Below, piece by piece: positions 33,666 through 42,177 of a stretch of 64,000 nucleotides of DNA. The notes under the pieces are model-generated. The model ran no database searches, was not told the origin of the DNA, and saw only the letters and a program-made list of their open reading frames with translations. The stretch is from Saccharothrix obliqua (GTDB taxonomy: Bacteria > Actinomycetota > Actinomycetes > Mycobacteriales > Pseudonocardiaceae), in NCBI RefSeq assembly GCF_019375475.1, contig NZ_JAHXGQ010000008.1, positions 346,301-410,300 on the forward strand, read 5' to 3'. The stretch's first letter is position 1, and every line of letters begins with the position of its first letter. The position numbers were made by a program, and so were the translations under genes.

Positions 33666-34205
33666 GTGGAGTATCCGGAGGCAGTGCTCTTCGACCGCGA
33701 CGGCACGCTGGTGCGCGACGTGCCGTACAACGGCGACCCGGCGTTGGTGGAACCCATGCCCGGCGCGCGGGAAGCGCTGTCGCTGGTGCGGTCACGTGGT
33801 CTGCGCATCGGGGTGGTGAGCAACCAGTCCGGTATCGGGCGGGGTTTGCTGACGTGGTCGCAAGTGGACGCGGTGAACGCGCGGGTGGACCGGCTGCTGG
33901 GCGGCTTCGACGACTGGCAGGTCTGCCCGCACCGGCCGGAGGACGGCTGCGCGTGCCGCAAACCCCGGCCGGGGTTGGTGCTCGCCGCGTGTGCCGCGCT
34001 CGGTGTGCGGCCGGAGCGCGTGGTGGTCGTCGGCGACATCGGCGCGGACGTGGCCGCCGCGCTGGCCGCCGGCGCGTGGCCGGTGCTGGTGCCGACACCG
34101 GTCACGCGGCCCGAGGAGGTGGCGCGCGCGCCGCGCACCGCACCCGACCTGCTCACCGCCGTCCGGACGGCGCTGCCGATCGCCCTTACCGCGGGAGGTG
34201 CGTGA
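33666..34205 (+). CDS. gmhB: HAD heptose-1,7-bisphosphate phosphatase, GmhB-like
   Basis: A 179-residue HAD phosphatase of the GmhB/HisB-N type. FDRDGTLV (Asp10, Asp12) holds the nucleophile and acid, NQSGIGRG follows, the zinc loop CPHRPEDGCACRKPRPG is intact, and VVVGDIGADV supplies the Mg ligand. GmhB removes the 7-phosphate from D-glycero-D-manno-heptose 1,7-bisphosphate. The GTG at 33666 has no ribosome site and may be leaderless. It heads an operon with gmhA and hldE further down, which makes the heptose role much more likely than histidine biosynthesis. Confidence 0.85.
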   Translation: MEYPEAVLFDRDGTLVRDVPYNGDPALVEPMPGAREALSLVRSRGLRIGVVSNQSGIGRGLLTWSQVDAVNARVDRLLGGFDDWQVCPHRPEDGCACRKPRPGLVLAACAALGVRPERVVVVGDIGADVAAALAAGAWPVLVPTPVTRPEEVARAPRTAPDLLTAVRTALPIALTAGGA

Positions 34206-34435
34206 TGAGGGACGGGATGGTGGGCCGCTCGGGTGTGCCAGCCGGTTCTCGCTGCGGGAGGGACGGGATGGTGGGCCGCTCGGGTGTGCCAGCCGGTTCT
34301 CGCTGCGGGAGGGACGGGATGGTGGGGCGCTCGGGTGAGCCGGCTGGTTCTCGCCGGCCGGTTCTCGCCGCGCGAGGTGCGTGGCGGTGGGGTGCTTGGC
34401 GTATCGGCCGGTTCTCGCTGCGGGAGGCGCGATGA
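34205..34435 (+). CDS. Small repeat protein between gmhB and GT9 (tentative)
   Basis: A 76-residue frame whose ATG overlaps the gmhB stop (TGATG, 34203-34207) behind GGGAGGTG. It contains three copies of a 17-residue unit (RDGMVGRSGVPAGSRCG, the third changed and shortened), then a tryptophan- and arginine-rich end (GAWRWGAWRIGRF). Its stop overlaps the ATG of the next small frame as ATGA. Coupling at both ends and an exact 51-base (17-codon) repeat argue for translation, but no family is recognised and repeat expansion of a linker is an alternative. Confidence 0.4.
   Translation: MRDGMVGRSGVPAGSRCGRDGMVGRSGVPAGSRCGRDGMVGRSGEPAGSRRPVLAARGAWRWGAWRIGRFSLREAR
34208..34354 (+). repeat. 51-bp tandem repeats
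   Basis: Units at 34208-34258, 34259-34309 and 34310-34354 (last one partial). The first two are identical; the third differs in a few bases. A diverged copy of the same sequence recurs from about 34435. Confidence 0.9.
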
Positions 34436-34548
34436 GGGACGCGATGGCGGGGCGCTGGGGTGTGCCGGCTGGTTCCCACCGCGCGCGGGGCGCGAGGGCG
34501 GAGCGCTTGACGTGCCGCTCGGTCCGCACCACGCGAGGTGCGCGATGA
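34432..34548 (+). CDS. Second small repeat-related frame (tentative)
   Basis: A 38-residue frame. The ATG overlaps the preceding stop (ATGA, 34432-34435) and is preceded by GGGAGG; its own stop overlaps the GT9 ATG (ATGA at 34545-34548). It begins MRDAMAGRWGVPAGSH, clearly related to the MRDGMVGRSGVPAGSR start of the preceding frame, so the two arose by duplication. The rest is Arg-rich. Whether a peptide is made is unknown. Confidence 0.35.
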   Translation: MRDAMAGRWGVPAGSHRARGARAERLTCRSVRTTRGAR

Positions 34549-35537
34549 GGACCCTCGTGGCGCGGTTGGACGGCGACGGCGACGTGCTGCTGGCCGGTCC
34601 CGCGGTCCGCGCCGCCGCCGCGGCCGGCGAGGTCGTGCTGCTGTGCGGGCCGTCCGGCGCGCAGGCGGGCGAGCTGCTGCCCGGCGTGACGCGGGTCCTG
34701 CGGTGGGAGTGCCCGTGGATCGCGTGGCCCGCGCCGCCCACGCGGCCGGCCGAGGTGGAGGCCGTCGTGCGGATGATCCGCGACGCACGGGTGGACGTGG
34801 CGTTGCTGCTGACCTCGTTCCACCAGAGCCCGCTGCCGCTGGCGTTGTTGACGCGGCTCGCGGGCGTGCCGCGCGTGGTGGCCCGGTCGGTGGACTACCC
34901 CGGTTCGCTGCTCGACGTGCGCCTCCGGGACGACCCGGACGTCCCGGAGGCGGAGCGGGCGCTGGAGGTCGCGCGTGCGGCCGGTTTCGAGCTGCCGCCG
35001 GGCGACGACGGGCGGCTCGCCGTGCGCACCCCGCCGGAACCGGACCTCACCGGTCCGTACGTGGTGGTGCACCCCGGCGCGACCGCGCCCGCCCGCACCT
35101 GGTCGCCGGACCGCTGCGCGGCGGCGGTGGTGGCGTTGGCCCGGGCGGGCCACCGGGTCGTCGTCACCGGCGGGCCGGGCGAGACCGACCTGACCGCCCG
35201 CGTCGCCGGGACGGCGGGGCTCGACCTCGGCGGGCGGACGACGTTCGCCGAGCTGGCCGGGGTCCTGGCGCACGCGGACGCGGTGGTGGTCGGCAACACC
35301 GGGCCCGCGCACCTGGCGGCGGCGGTCGGCACGCCCGTCGTGTCGCTGTTCGCACCGGTGGTGCCGGCCCGGCGGTGGGCACCCCACGGGCGGCACGTCC
35401 TGCTCGGCGACCAGCACGCCCCGTGCCGGGACTCGCGGGCGCGGGACTGCCCGGTGCCCGGCCACCCGTGCCTGGACCGCGTCACGCCCGCCGAGGTCGT
35501 GGCGGCCGTCGACCGACTTGTGGGAGTACGCGCATGA
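34545..35537 (+). CDS. Glycosyltransferase family 9 (heptosyltransferase-like)
   Basis: A 330-residue GT-B enzyme of family GT9. The N-terminal half begins [20 protein letters not shown]. The C-terminal half has [20 protein letters not shown], then [22 protein letters not shown], the nucleotide-sugar site typical of ADP-heptose:LPS heptosyltransferases. With gmhB, gmhA and hldE in the same operon, heptose transfer is the natural prediction, though the acceptor in a Gram-positive cell is unknown. The ATG overlaps the small frame upstream, and the stop overlaps the next glycosyltransferase (ATGA, 35534-35537). Confidence 0.85.
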   Translation: MRTLVARLDGDGDVLLAGPAVRAAAAAGEVVLLCGPSGAQAGELLPGVTRVLRWECPWIAWPAPPTRPAEVEAVVRMIRDARVDVALLLTSFHQSPLPLALLTRLAGVPRVVARSVDYPGSLLDVRLRDDPDVPEAERALEVARAAGFELPPGDDGRLAVRTPPEPDLTGPYVVVHPGATAPARTWSPDRCAAAVVALARAGHRVVVTGGPGETDLTARVAGTAGLDLGGRTTFAELAGVLAHADAVVVGNTGPAHLAAAVGTPVVSLFAPVVPARRWAPHGRHVLLGDQHAPCRDSRARDCPVPGHPCLDRVTPAEVVAAVDRLVGVRA

Positions 35538-36412
35538 GGATCCTGCTATGGCACGTGCACGGAACGTGGACCGACGCGTTCGTGCGGGGAGATCACGACT
35601 ACCTGCTGGCCGCGCCGCCCGACGGCATCGGCCTGGCGGGCCGGGACTGGGCCAGGGCGCGGGAGGTGCCCGCCGCCGAGGCCGAGGCCGACCTGGCGAT
35701 CGTGCAGCGACCGGTCGAGTTCGACCTGGTGCCGCGCGGCACGCCGGTCGTCTACCTGGAGCACAACACACCGGCCGCGCCCAACCAGCGGCACCCGATG
35801 GCCGACTGGCCCGGCCTGATCGTGCACGTCACCCACTTCAACGAACTCATGTGGGACTGCGGCGCCACCCGCACCACCGTGGTCGAGCACGGCATCCCGG
35901 ACCCCGGCGCGCTCTACACCGGCGAGCTGCCGCGCGCGGCCGTGGTGGTCAACGAGCCGGTGCGGCGGGGCCGCGCGGTGGGCACCGACCTGCTGCCGCT
36001 GTTCCGGGCGGTCGCGCCGCTGGACGTGTTCGGCATGGGCACCGAGGAACTGGGCGAGATGGGGCGCGGCGACCACGACCTGGCCTCGCTGCACCGCGAG
36101 CTGGGCAGGCGGCGCGTCTACCTGCACCCGGTGCGGTGGACGTCGCTGGGGCTCTCGCTGATCGAGGCGATGCACGTGGGGATGCCGGTGGTGGCGTTGG
36201 CGTGCACCGAGGTGGTGCACGCGGTGCCGCCCGAGGCGGGCGTGGTGTCCACCGACGTGGCGGCGTTGGCGCGAGGGCTCGCCGAGCTGATCGCCGATCC
36301 GGCGGTGGCGCGCGAGAAGGGCAAGCGGGCCAGGGAGTTCGCCCTGGTCGAGTACGGCCTCGACGGTTTTCTACGCGGTTGGGACCGGGTTGTCGCGGAG
36401 GTGAGCGCATGA
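35534..36412 (+). CDS. GT4-like glycosyltransferase
   Basis: A 292-residue GT-B glycosyltransferase, short for the family (usually about 370). It opens with [20 protein letters not shown], has [15 protein letters not shown] in the middle and [20 protein letters not shown] near the end, with the usual Glu of the sugar-nucleotide site. It overlaps both neighbours by four bases. Donor and acceptor are unknown; it is likely one step in assembling the heptose-containing glycan. Confidence 0.8.
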   Translation: MRILLWHVHGTWTDAFVRGDHDYLLAAPPDGIGLAGRDWARAREVPAAEAEADLAIVQRPVEFDLVPRGTPVVYLEHNTPAAPNQRHPMADWPGLIVHVTHFNELMWDCGATRTTVVEHGIPDPGALYTGELPRAAVVVNEPVRRGRAVGTDLLPLFRAVAPLDVFGMGTEELGEMGRGDHDLASLHRELGRRRVYLHPVRWTSLGLSLIEAMHVGMPVVALACTEVVHAVPPEAGVVSTDVAALARGLAELIADPAVAREKGKRAREFALVEYGLDGFLRGWDRVVAEVSA

Positions 36413-37614
36413 GGATCGCGATGGTGTCCGAGCACGCCGACCCGTTGGCGGTGCTGGGCGAAGTCGACGCGGGCGGGCAGAACGTGCACGTGGCGGCTCT
36501 TTCGGCCGCGCTCGCCCGGCGACGGCACCGGGTCACGGTCTACACGCGCCGGGACTGCCCGGACGCGCCGGAACGGGTGCGCACGCCGCACGGGTACGAC
36601 GTGGTGCGCGTGCCCGCCGGTCCGGCCGAGCGGGTGCCGAAGGACGAACTGCTGCCGCACATGGGCGCGTTCGCCGAGTTCCTGGAGCAGGAGTGGCGTG
36701 CCGAGCCGCCCGACGTGGCGCACGGCCACTTCTGGATGTCCGGCCTGGCCTCCGTGCTCGCGGCGCGCAGCGTGGACATCCCGGTCGTGCAGACGTACCA
36801 CGCGCTCGGCGTCGTGAAGCGCCGCCACCAGGGCGCGGCGGACACCAGCCCGCCGGAGCGGGTCGCGATCGAGCGCATGGTCGGGCGCGAGGTGGACCGG
36901 ATCGCGGCCACCTGCGTGGACGAGGTGTTCGAGCTGATGCGGATGGGGTTGCCCCGGTCCCGGATGTCGGTGGTGCCGTGCGGGGTGGACCCGGAGCTGT
37001 TCCGGCCGGCCCCGGCGGAGCGGCTGACGCGACCGCGGGTCGTCACCGTCGGCAGGCTGGTGCCGCGCAAGGGGTTCGAGGACCTGCTGCGGGCGTTGTC
37101 GGGCGTGCCGGACGCGGAACTGGTCATCGCGGGCGGCCCGGCCGCCGACCGGCTCGGCGAGGACCCCGAGGCGCGGCGGCTCGCGGACGTGGCGCGGGAC
37201 TGCGGGGTGGCCGACCGGGTGCGGCTGGTCGGGCAGGTGTCGCGGCGGTCGATGCCGGAGCTGCTGCGCTCGGCCGACGTCGTGGCGTGCGTGCCGTGGT
37301 ACGAGCCGTTCGGCATCGTGCCGCTGGAGGCGATGGCGTGCGGCGTGCCGGTGGTGGCGTCCGCGGTGGGCGGGCTGACCGACACCGTCGTGGACGGCGT
37401 GACCGGGCTGCTGGTGCCGCCGCGCGACCCGCGTGCCCTGGCGGGTGCCCTGCGCACCGTGCTGGCCGACCGCACCATGCGCGACACGTTCGGCGCGGCC
37501 GGCGCGGACCGCGTGCGCGCCCGCTACACGTGGGACCGGATCGCCGAGGAGACCGAGCGCGTGTACGCGCGGGTCCGGCACTCGGAGCGGGCCGCGGCGG
37601 GAGGTGCGCGGTGA
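36409..37614 (+). CDS. GT4 glycosyltransferase (MshA/sucrose-synthase-like)
   Basis: A 401-residue retaining GT4 enzyme. [19 protein letters not shown] near the N-terminus is the glycine-rich acceptor loop shared with MshA and sucrose-phosphate synthase-like enzymes. [20 protein letters not shown] begins the donor domain, and [19 protein letters not shown] is the E-x7-E motif. It overlaps both neighbours as ATGA/GTGA. Substrate unknown; the operon suggests a step in surface-glycan or glycolipid assembly. Confidence 0.88.
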   Translation: MRIAMVSEHADPLAVLGEVDAGGQNVHVAALSAALARRRHRVTVYTRRDCPDAPERVRTPHGYDVVRVPAGPAERVPKDELLPHMGAFAEFLEQEWRAEPPDVAHGHFWMSGLASVLAARSVDIPVVQTYHALGVVKRRHQGAADTSPPERVAIERMVGREVDRIAATCVDEVFELMRMGLPRSRMSVVPCGVDPELFRPAPAERLTRPRVVTVGRLVPRKGFEDLLRALSGVPDAELVIAGGPAADRLGEDPEARRLADVARDCGVADRVRLVGQVSRRSMPELLRSADVVACVPWYEPFGIVPLEAMACGVPVVASAVGGLTDTVVDGVTGLLVPPRDPRALAGALRTVLADRTMRDTFGAAGADRVRARYTWDRIAEETERVYARVRHSERAAAGGAR

Positions 37615-38186
37615 GCGTCGAACGCCACCTCGCGGGTCTGGCGGAATCCCTCGCCGGGTTGCGCGGCCAGGCCTCACTGCTCACCCGGTGGGGTGACGCG
37701 CTGGCGCGGCGGCTGAGCGCGGGCGGGCGGCTGCTCGCCGCGGGCAACGGCGGTTCGGCCGCCGAGGCGCAGCACCTGACCGCCGAGCTGGTCGGCCGCT
37801 ACCGCGACGACCGGCCGCCGTTCTCCGCGATCGCGTTGTGCGTGGAGTCCTCCAGCGTCACCGCGATCGGCAACGACTACGGCTACGAGCAGGTGTTCGC
37901 CCGGCAGGTGACGGCGCACGCCCGGCCCGGCGACGTGGTGGTGCTGCTGTCCACCAGCGGTCGGAGCCCGAACCTGCTGCACGCCGCCCGCGCCGGCCGG
38001 GCCGCGGGCGCGAGCGTGTGGGCGTTGACCGGTCCCGCGCCCAACCCGCTGGCCGGTGTCGCCGACGAGGTGCTGGCCCTGCCCGGCCCGGCGTGCAACG
38101 TGCAGGAGGCGCAACTGGTGGCGGTGCACGCGTTGTGCGAGGCGTTCGAGGCCGCGCTGCCCGCGGCGGGACGGAGGGTCTCGTGA
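37611..38186 (+). CDS. gmhA: Phosphoheptose isomerase GmhA
   Basis: A 191-residue SIS-domain isomerase. [20 protein letters not shown] is the GmhA signature, [17 protein letters not shown] is the phosphate loop, and the C-terminal helix carries [18 protein letters not shown] with the conserved His and Glu. It converts sedoheptulose 7-phosphate to D-glycero-D-manno-heptose 7-phosphate. The start is GTG overlapping the upstream stop (GTGA). First enzyme of the heptose pathway; HldE follows. Confidence 0.9.
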   Translation: MSVERHLAGLAESLAGLRGQASLLTRWGDALARRLSAGGRLLAAGNGGSAAEAQHLTAELVGRYRDDRPPFSAIALCVESSSVTAIGNDYGYEQVFARQVTAHARPGDVVVLLSTSGRSPNLLHAARAGRAAGASVWALTGPAPNPLAGVADEVLALPGPACNVQEAQLVAVHALCEAFEAALPAAGRRVS

Positions 38187-39463
38187 GGCTCGTGGTGGTC
38201 GGGGACGCGCTGCTCGACGTGGACGTGGAGGGCGTGGTCGAGCGGGTCTGCCCGGACGCGCCCGCACCCGTCCTGGACGTGTCCGCCGAGCACGTCCGGG
38301 CCGGTGGCGCGGCGCTCGCGGCGGCGCTGGCCGCCGCCGACGGGGTGGACGTGACGCTGGTCGCCGCCGTGGCCGACGACGTCGACGGGCACCGCCTGCG
38401 GGCGGCGCTGCGGGTGCCCGCCGTGCTCGGGCACTCGCCCGTGCCGACGCCGGTGAAGACCCGCCTGCGCGCGGGCGGCACGTCCGTCGCCCGCGTGGAC
38501 CGGGGCGGCGGCCCCGGCCGGCCGGTGGTGGGCGACGACATGCTGGACGCCGTGCTGGCGGCCGACCTCGTGCTGGCCTCCGACTACGGGCGCGGCCTGC
38601 TGCGCGACCCGCGGTTGCGCGCGGTGCTGGCCCGCCGTCCGGTCGTGTGGGACCCGCACCCGCGCGGACCCGACCCGGTGCGCGGCGTGCGGCTCGCGAC
38701 GCCCAACCGGGCCGAAGCCGCGGCGTTCGGCGGTGCCGGCGACGTCGACGCGACCGCCGCGGCGTTGCTGGAGCGGTGGGGCGCGCGGGCCGTGGCGGTG
38801 ACGCTCGGCGCGGGCGGCGCGGTGCTGCACGCGGGTGGGACACCGGTCGCGGTGCCCGCGCCCAGCGTGCCGACCACCGACCCGTGCGGTGCGGGCGACC
38901 GGTTCGCGGCCACCGCCGCCACGCGGTTGATGGCCGGTGACGCGACCGACGACGCGGTGGCGGCGGCGGTGCGCGCGGCGGCGGACTTCCTGGCCGCGGG
39001 CGGCGTGTCCGGCCTGCGGCACCCGGAGCGGTCGGGCATCGACGCGGTGCGGGCGCGTGGCGGCGTGGTGGTCGCGACCGGCGGGTGCTTCGACCTGTTG
39101 CACGCGGGCCACGTCCGCACGCTGGAAGCGGCGCGGGCGCTCGGCGACCACCTGGTGGTGTGCTTGAACTCCGACGACTCCGTGCGGCGGCTCAAGGGCC
39201 CGGACCGACCGGTCAACGGGCAGGGCGAGCGGGCCGAGGTGCTGCGCGCGCTGGGTTGCGTGGACGAGGTCGTGGTGTTCGACGAGGACACGCCGGAACG
39301 CGTGCTGGCCGGGTTGCGGCCGGACGTGTGGGTGAAGGGCGGGGACTACCGGGCGGAATCGCTGCCCGAGGCCGCGCTGGTGGGTTCGTGGGGCGGCCGG
39401 ACGGTGGTCGTGCCCTACCACCGGGGGCGGTCCACGACGGAACTGCTGGCGAGGAGGGGTTGA
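38183..39463 (+). CDS. hldE: Bifunctional heptose kinase/nucleotidyltransferase HldE
   Basis: A 426-residue fusion in the HldE (RfaE) order. Residues 1-290 are a PfkB-type kinase (catalytic Asp239 in DPCGAGDRF). Residues 294-426 are a nucleotidyltransferase with GGCFDLLHAGH (H307-A-G-H310) and the ending WGGRTVVVPYHRGRSTTELL. It phosphorylates heptose 7-phosphate at C1 and later activates heptose 1-phosphate to a nucleotide sugar (ADP-heptose in Gram-negatives). Length is slightly below E. coli HldE (477), with a shortened kinase part. It starts with GTG overlapping gmhA. The nucleotide used cannot be read from sequence. Confidence 0.9.
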   Translation: MRLVVVGDALLDVDVEGVVERVCPDAPAPVLDVSAEHVRAGGAALAAALAAADGVDVTLVAAVADDVDGHRLRAALRVPAVLGHSPVPTPVKTRLRAGGTSVARVDRGGGPGRPVVGDDMLDAVLAADLVLASDYGRGLLRDPRLRAVLARRPVVWDPHPRGPDPVRGVRLATPNRAEAAAFGGAGDVDATAAALLERWGARAVAVTLGAGGAVLHAGGTPVAVPAPSVPTTDPCGAGDRFAATAATRLMAGDATDDAVAAAVRAAADFLAAGGVSGLRHPERSGIDAVRARGGVVVATGGCFDLLHAGHVRTLEAARALGDHLVVCLNSDDSVRRLKGPDRPVNGQGERAEVLRALGCVDEVVVFDEDTPERVLAGLRPDVWVKGGDYRAESLPEAALVGSWGGRTVVVPYHRGRSTTELLARRG

Positions 39464-40137
39464 TGCTGGGTCAGGTGCTGGTCACCGGCGGCGCGTCGGG
39501 GTTGGGCGCGGCCGTGGTGCGCGCGGTGGAGGAACTGGGCGGGCGACCGCTGGTGCTGGACAAGGCCGCGCCGGCGCGGGCGGCCGACTTCGAGGCGGTG
39601 GACCTGTCGGACACGCGGGCAGCCGAACGCGCGGTGCGGGCCATCGCCGAGCGCAACGGCGGCCTGCGTGCCGTGGTCACGGCGGCGGGCACCGACGCGT
39701 GCGGCCGGTTGGCGGACGTGCCCGCCGCCGACTGGGACCGCGTCGTCCTGGTGAACCTGCTCGGCACCGCCGCCGTCGTGCGGGCCGCGTTGCCGTACCT
39801 GGAGGGTGGTCGGGTGGTGACCGTGGCGTCCACCCTCGGCGTGAAGGCGGTGAGCGACGCGACCGCTTACTGCGCCTCGAAGTTCGGGGTCGTCGGGTTC
39901 ACCCGGGCACTCGCCGCCGAGACCGCTGGGAGGGTCGGCGTCACGCTGCTGATCCCGGGCGGGATGCGCACCGCGTTCTTCGACGGTCGCGCCGAGCAGT
40001 ACCGCCCGCCGGACGACAGCAAGCTCAACGCGCCCGAGCACGTCGCGGACGCCGTGGTGTTCGCGTTGCGGCAGCCACCCGGTTGCGAGGTGCGGGAAAT
40101 GGTCGTCGCCCACGAATCGGAGGGGTCCTGGCCGTGA
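39463..40137 (+). CDS. Short-chain dehydrogenase/reductase
   Basis: A 224-residue classical SDR: cofactor loop TGGASGLGAAVV, VTAAGTDACG, catalytic Ser in TVASTLGVKA and YCASK with the Tyr-Lys pair. The ATG overlaps the hldE stop by one base (TGATG). It is the last gene of the heptose operon. It lacks the extended-SDR layout of HldD, so epimerisation of the activated heptose is not expected; it may oxidise or reduce a sugar intermediate. A strong terminator follows. Confidence 0.85.
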   Translation: MLGQVLVTGGASGLGAAVVRAVEELGGRPLVLDKAAPARAADFEAVDLSDTRAAERAVRAIAERNGGLRAVVTAAGTDACGRLADVPAADWDRVVLVNLLGTAAVVRAALPYLEGGRVVTVASTLGVKAVSDATAYCASKFGVVGFTRALAAETAGRVGVTLLIPGGMRTAFFDGRAEQYRPPDDSKLNAPEHVADAVVFALRQPPGCEVREMVVAHESEGSWP

Positions 40138-40157
40138 GGGTGGCCGGAACGGTTGCC

Positions 40158-40205
40158 GAGCGCGGAAAGGCCCGCCCCTTCTTCGGGGCGGGCCTTTCCG
40201 CGCTC
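40158..40205. terminator. Bidirectional terminator, perfect 21-bp stem
   Basis: 40158-40178 pairs perfectly with 40185-40205 around the loop TTCTTC. It lies between two converging genes and overlaps the stop codon of the ChaB-like gene by two bases. AAAGG/CCTTT in the stem is AT-richer, but there is no T run on either side. Confidence 0.85.
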
Positions 40206-40602
40206 ACTTCGCCGCGGCGGACTTGGTCTTGCGCTGGTTGGCGTGGTCGATCGCCTTCACCAGTTCCTGCTTCGTCATGGTCGACCGGCCCGCGACGTCC
40301 AGCCGCTTGGCCAGTTCGTAGAGGTGTTCCTTGGTGGCGTTGGCGTCCACGCCACCCGCGGTCTTGCCGCGCTTGGGCGTGCTGCGGCTCGCCTGCTTGT
40401 CGGAAGGTCCCTTGTGGTCCTTGGGTTCCCAGTGGTCGCCGACCTTCTCGAACGAGTGCTTCAACGCCGAGAACGCGGTGCGGTGCGAGCGTTCGCCCTC
40501 GCCGTAGGTCTCGACGGCCGAGTCGTGCGCCTTGATCCACGTGCGCTGCGCCTTCTTCGAGGACCGCGCGACCGTGCTGGGCAGTTCCTGTCGTCCGGGC
40601 AT
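40204..40602 (-). CDS. ChaB/Rho-N domain protein
   Basis: A 132-residue basic protein. Residues 1-60 match ChaB: MPGRQELPSTVARSSKKAQR, then YGEGERSHRTAFSALKHSFE. The C-terminal 45 residues form a Rho N-terminal/SAP-like helical unit (ATKEHLYELAKRLDVAGRST, then KQELVKAI) with a Lys/Ala tail. Such actinobacterial proteins are thought to bind nucleic acid, and several are stress-induced. The ATG at 40602 follows GAGGAACC. The stop lies inside the terminator stem. Confidence 0.8.
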   Translation of the reverse strand: MPGRQELPSTVARSSKKAQRTWIKAHDSAVETYGEGERSHRTAFSALKHSFEKVGDHWEPKDHKGPSDKQASRSTPKRGKTAGGVDANATKEHLYELAKRLDVAGRSTMTKQELVKAIDHANQRKTKSAAAK

Positions 40603-40646
40603 GGTTCCTCCAGGTTTCGGCCGGGGACCTCGGGTACCCGGACCAC

Positions 40647-42011
40647 ATGACCGACAAGCCTCTCGCGACCCTGGACATCCGTGATCCGCGTGACGGCCGT
40701 CCGGTCGGCGCGCTGCGCGCCGCCACCGCGACCGAAGCGGCGGAGGCCGTGCGCACCGCACGCCGGGCGCAACCCGACTGGGCCGCCACGCCCGCCGCCG
40801 ACCGCGGTGCCGCGTTGCGCGCCGCCGCGACGTCCCTGCGCGTCCACGCCACCGACCTGGCGAACCTGGTGGCCACCGAGACCGGGCGGCCGTTCGGCTC
40901 GGCGCACGAGGGTGTCCTGGCGGGCGCCGGGACCCTGGAGCAGTACGCGGAACTCGGCCCGGTGCACCGGGGCCGGTCGTTGCAGGGCGGCCCGGACGCC
41001 GCCGACTTCATGATCCCCGGGCCACGTGGTGTCGTGGTGGCGCTGACGCCGTGGAACGACCCGGTCGCGGTGGCGTGCGGGTTGCTCGGCGCGGCCCTCG
41101 TGACCGGCAACGCGGTGGTGCACAAGCCCAGCGAGCGCTGCCCGCACACCGGCCTGCTGGTCGGCAGCCTGCTCGCCGGGCACCTGCCTGCCGGCGTGGC
41201 GCAGACCCTGCCCGGTGACGGCGAGGTGGGCGCGGCGCTGGCCGCCGACCCGCACGTGGCGGTGGTGGCGCACGTCGGCGGCACCGCGAGCGGTCGCTCC
41301 GTCGCCGCCGCGGCGGCGCGCACCGGTGCCAAGGTGCTGCTGGAGAACGGCGGGAACGACCCGCTGCTGGTGGACGAGGACGTCGACCCGGTGTGGGCCG
41401 CCGGTCAGGCCGCGCTGGGCGCGTTCACCAACGCGGGCCAGCTGTGCACCTCGGTGGAGCGGATCTACGTGCACCAGGCCGTGGCCGAACCGTTCCTGGC
41501 GGCGTTGTGCGACGAGGCCCGCGCCTGGAACGCCGACCCCCAGCCGCTGGTGGACGCACGGCACCGCGACGCCGTGCACGCGCACGTCGCGGACGCGGTC
41601 GCGGCCGGCGCGCGGTTGCTGGTCGGCGGTCGGCTGCCGGAGGAGACGGGGAGCCGCTACCCGGCGACCGTCCTGGACGGCTGCGAGCCGGGGATGCGGG
41701 TGATGCGGGAGGAGACCTTCGGCCCGGTCGCCCCGGTGCGGGTGGTGGCGTCGTTCGAGGAGGCGCTGGCGGAGGCGTGCGACGACGAGCACGGCCTGGC
41801 CGCGACGGTGCTCACCGCGTCGATGGCGCACGCGCAGCGGGCTTGGCGCGCCCTGCCGGTGGGGACGGTGAAGGTGAACGCGGTGTTCGGCGGCGCGCCG
41901 GGCGGCGCGGCCCAGCCCCGCGGCGCGTCCGGCACCGGGTTCGGCTACGGGCCGGAGCTGCTGGACGAGATGACCACGACGAAGGTGGTCCACCTCGGCG
42001 TACCCGGCTGA
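40647..42011 (+). CDS. Aldehyde dehydrogenase
   Basis: A 454-residue NAD(P)-dependent aldehyde dehydrogenase. VVALTPWNDPVAVACG is the cofactor-binding loop, LLENGGNDPLL carries the general-base Glu (normally in ELGG), NAGQLCTS holds the catalytic Cys, and EETFGPVAPV the distal motif. It oxidises an aldehyde to the acid. The next gene but one is an HDAC-type deacetylase, so polyamine breakdown (deacetylation, then aldehyde oxidation) is a possible shared role. It is divergent from the ChaB gene. Confidence 0.9.
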   Translation: MTDKPLATLDIRDPRDGRPVGALRAATATEAAEAVRTARRAQPDWAATPAADRGAALRAAATSLRVHATDLANLVATETGRPFGSAHEGVLAGAGTLEQYAELGPVHRGRSLQGGPDAADFMIPGPRGVVVALTPWNDPVAVACGLLGAALVTGNAVVHKPSERCPHTGLLVGSLLAGHLPAGVAQTLPGDGEVGAALAADPHVAVVAHVGGTASGRSVAAAAARTGAKVLLENGGNDPLLVDEDVDPVWAAGQAALGAFTNAGQLCTSVERIYVHQAVAEPFLAALCDEARAWNADPQPLVDARHRDAVHAHVADAVAAGARLLVGGRLPEETGSRYPATVLDGCEPGMRVMREETFGPVAPVRVVASFEEALAEACDDEHGLAATVLTASMAHAQRAWRALPVGTVKVNAVFGGAPGGAAQPRGASGTGFGYGPELLDEMTTTKVVHLGVPG

Positions 42012-42159
42012 CGGGTACCCGGGTGTCGCGGGGCCGGTCGACGGGTGCCCGCGCGTCGCGTGCTGGGGTGACGCGTGCCCAGGTGTGGCGTGCCCGGTTG
42101 ACGCGTGCCTGGGTGTGGCGTGCCTGGGCGGCGCGTGCCCAGGCGGCGCGTGCCCGCGC
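42010..42159 (+). repeat. Five 30-bp tandem repeats between converging genes
   Basis: Diverged 30-base units of the form GACGCGTGCCC(N)GGTGTGGCGTGCC start at 42010, 42040, 42070, 42100 and 42130. They fill the space between the aldehyde dehydrogenase stop and the deacetylase stop. No start codon or ribosome site gives them a coding role. Confidence 0.8.
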
Positions 42160-42177
42160 GGCCGGGTCGCCGAGGGC

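Noticed and set aside
39463..40137. SDR as HldD heptose epimerase
   Set aside because: It is a 224-residue classical SDR; HldD is an extended SDR of about 310 residues with different motifs.
42010..42177. 30-bp repeats as a coding sequence
   Set aside because: The frame has no own start or ribosome site and simply continues past neighbouring genes.
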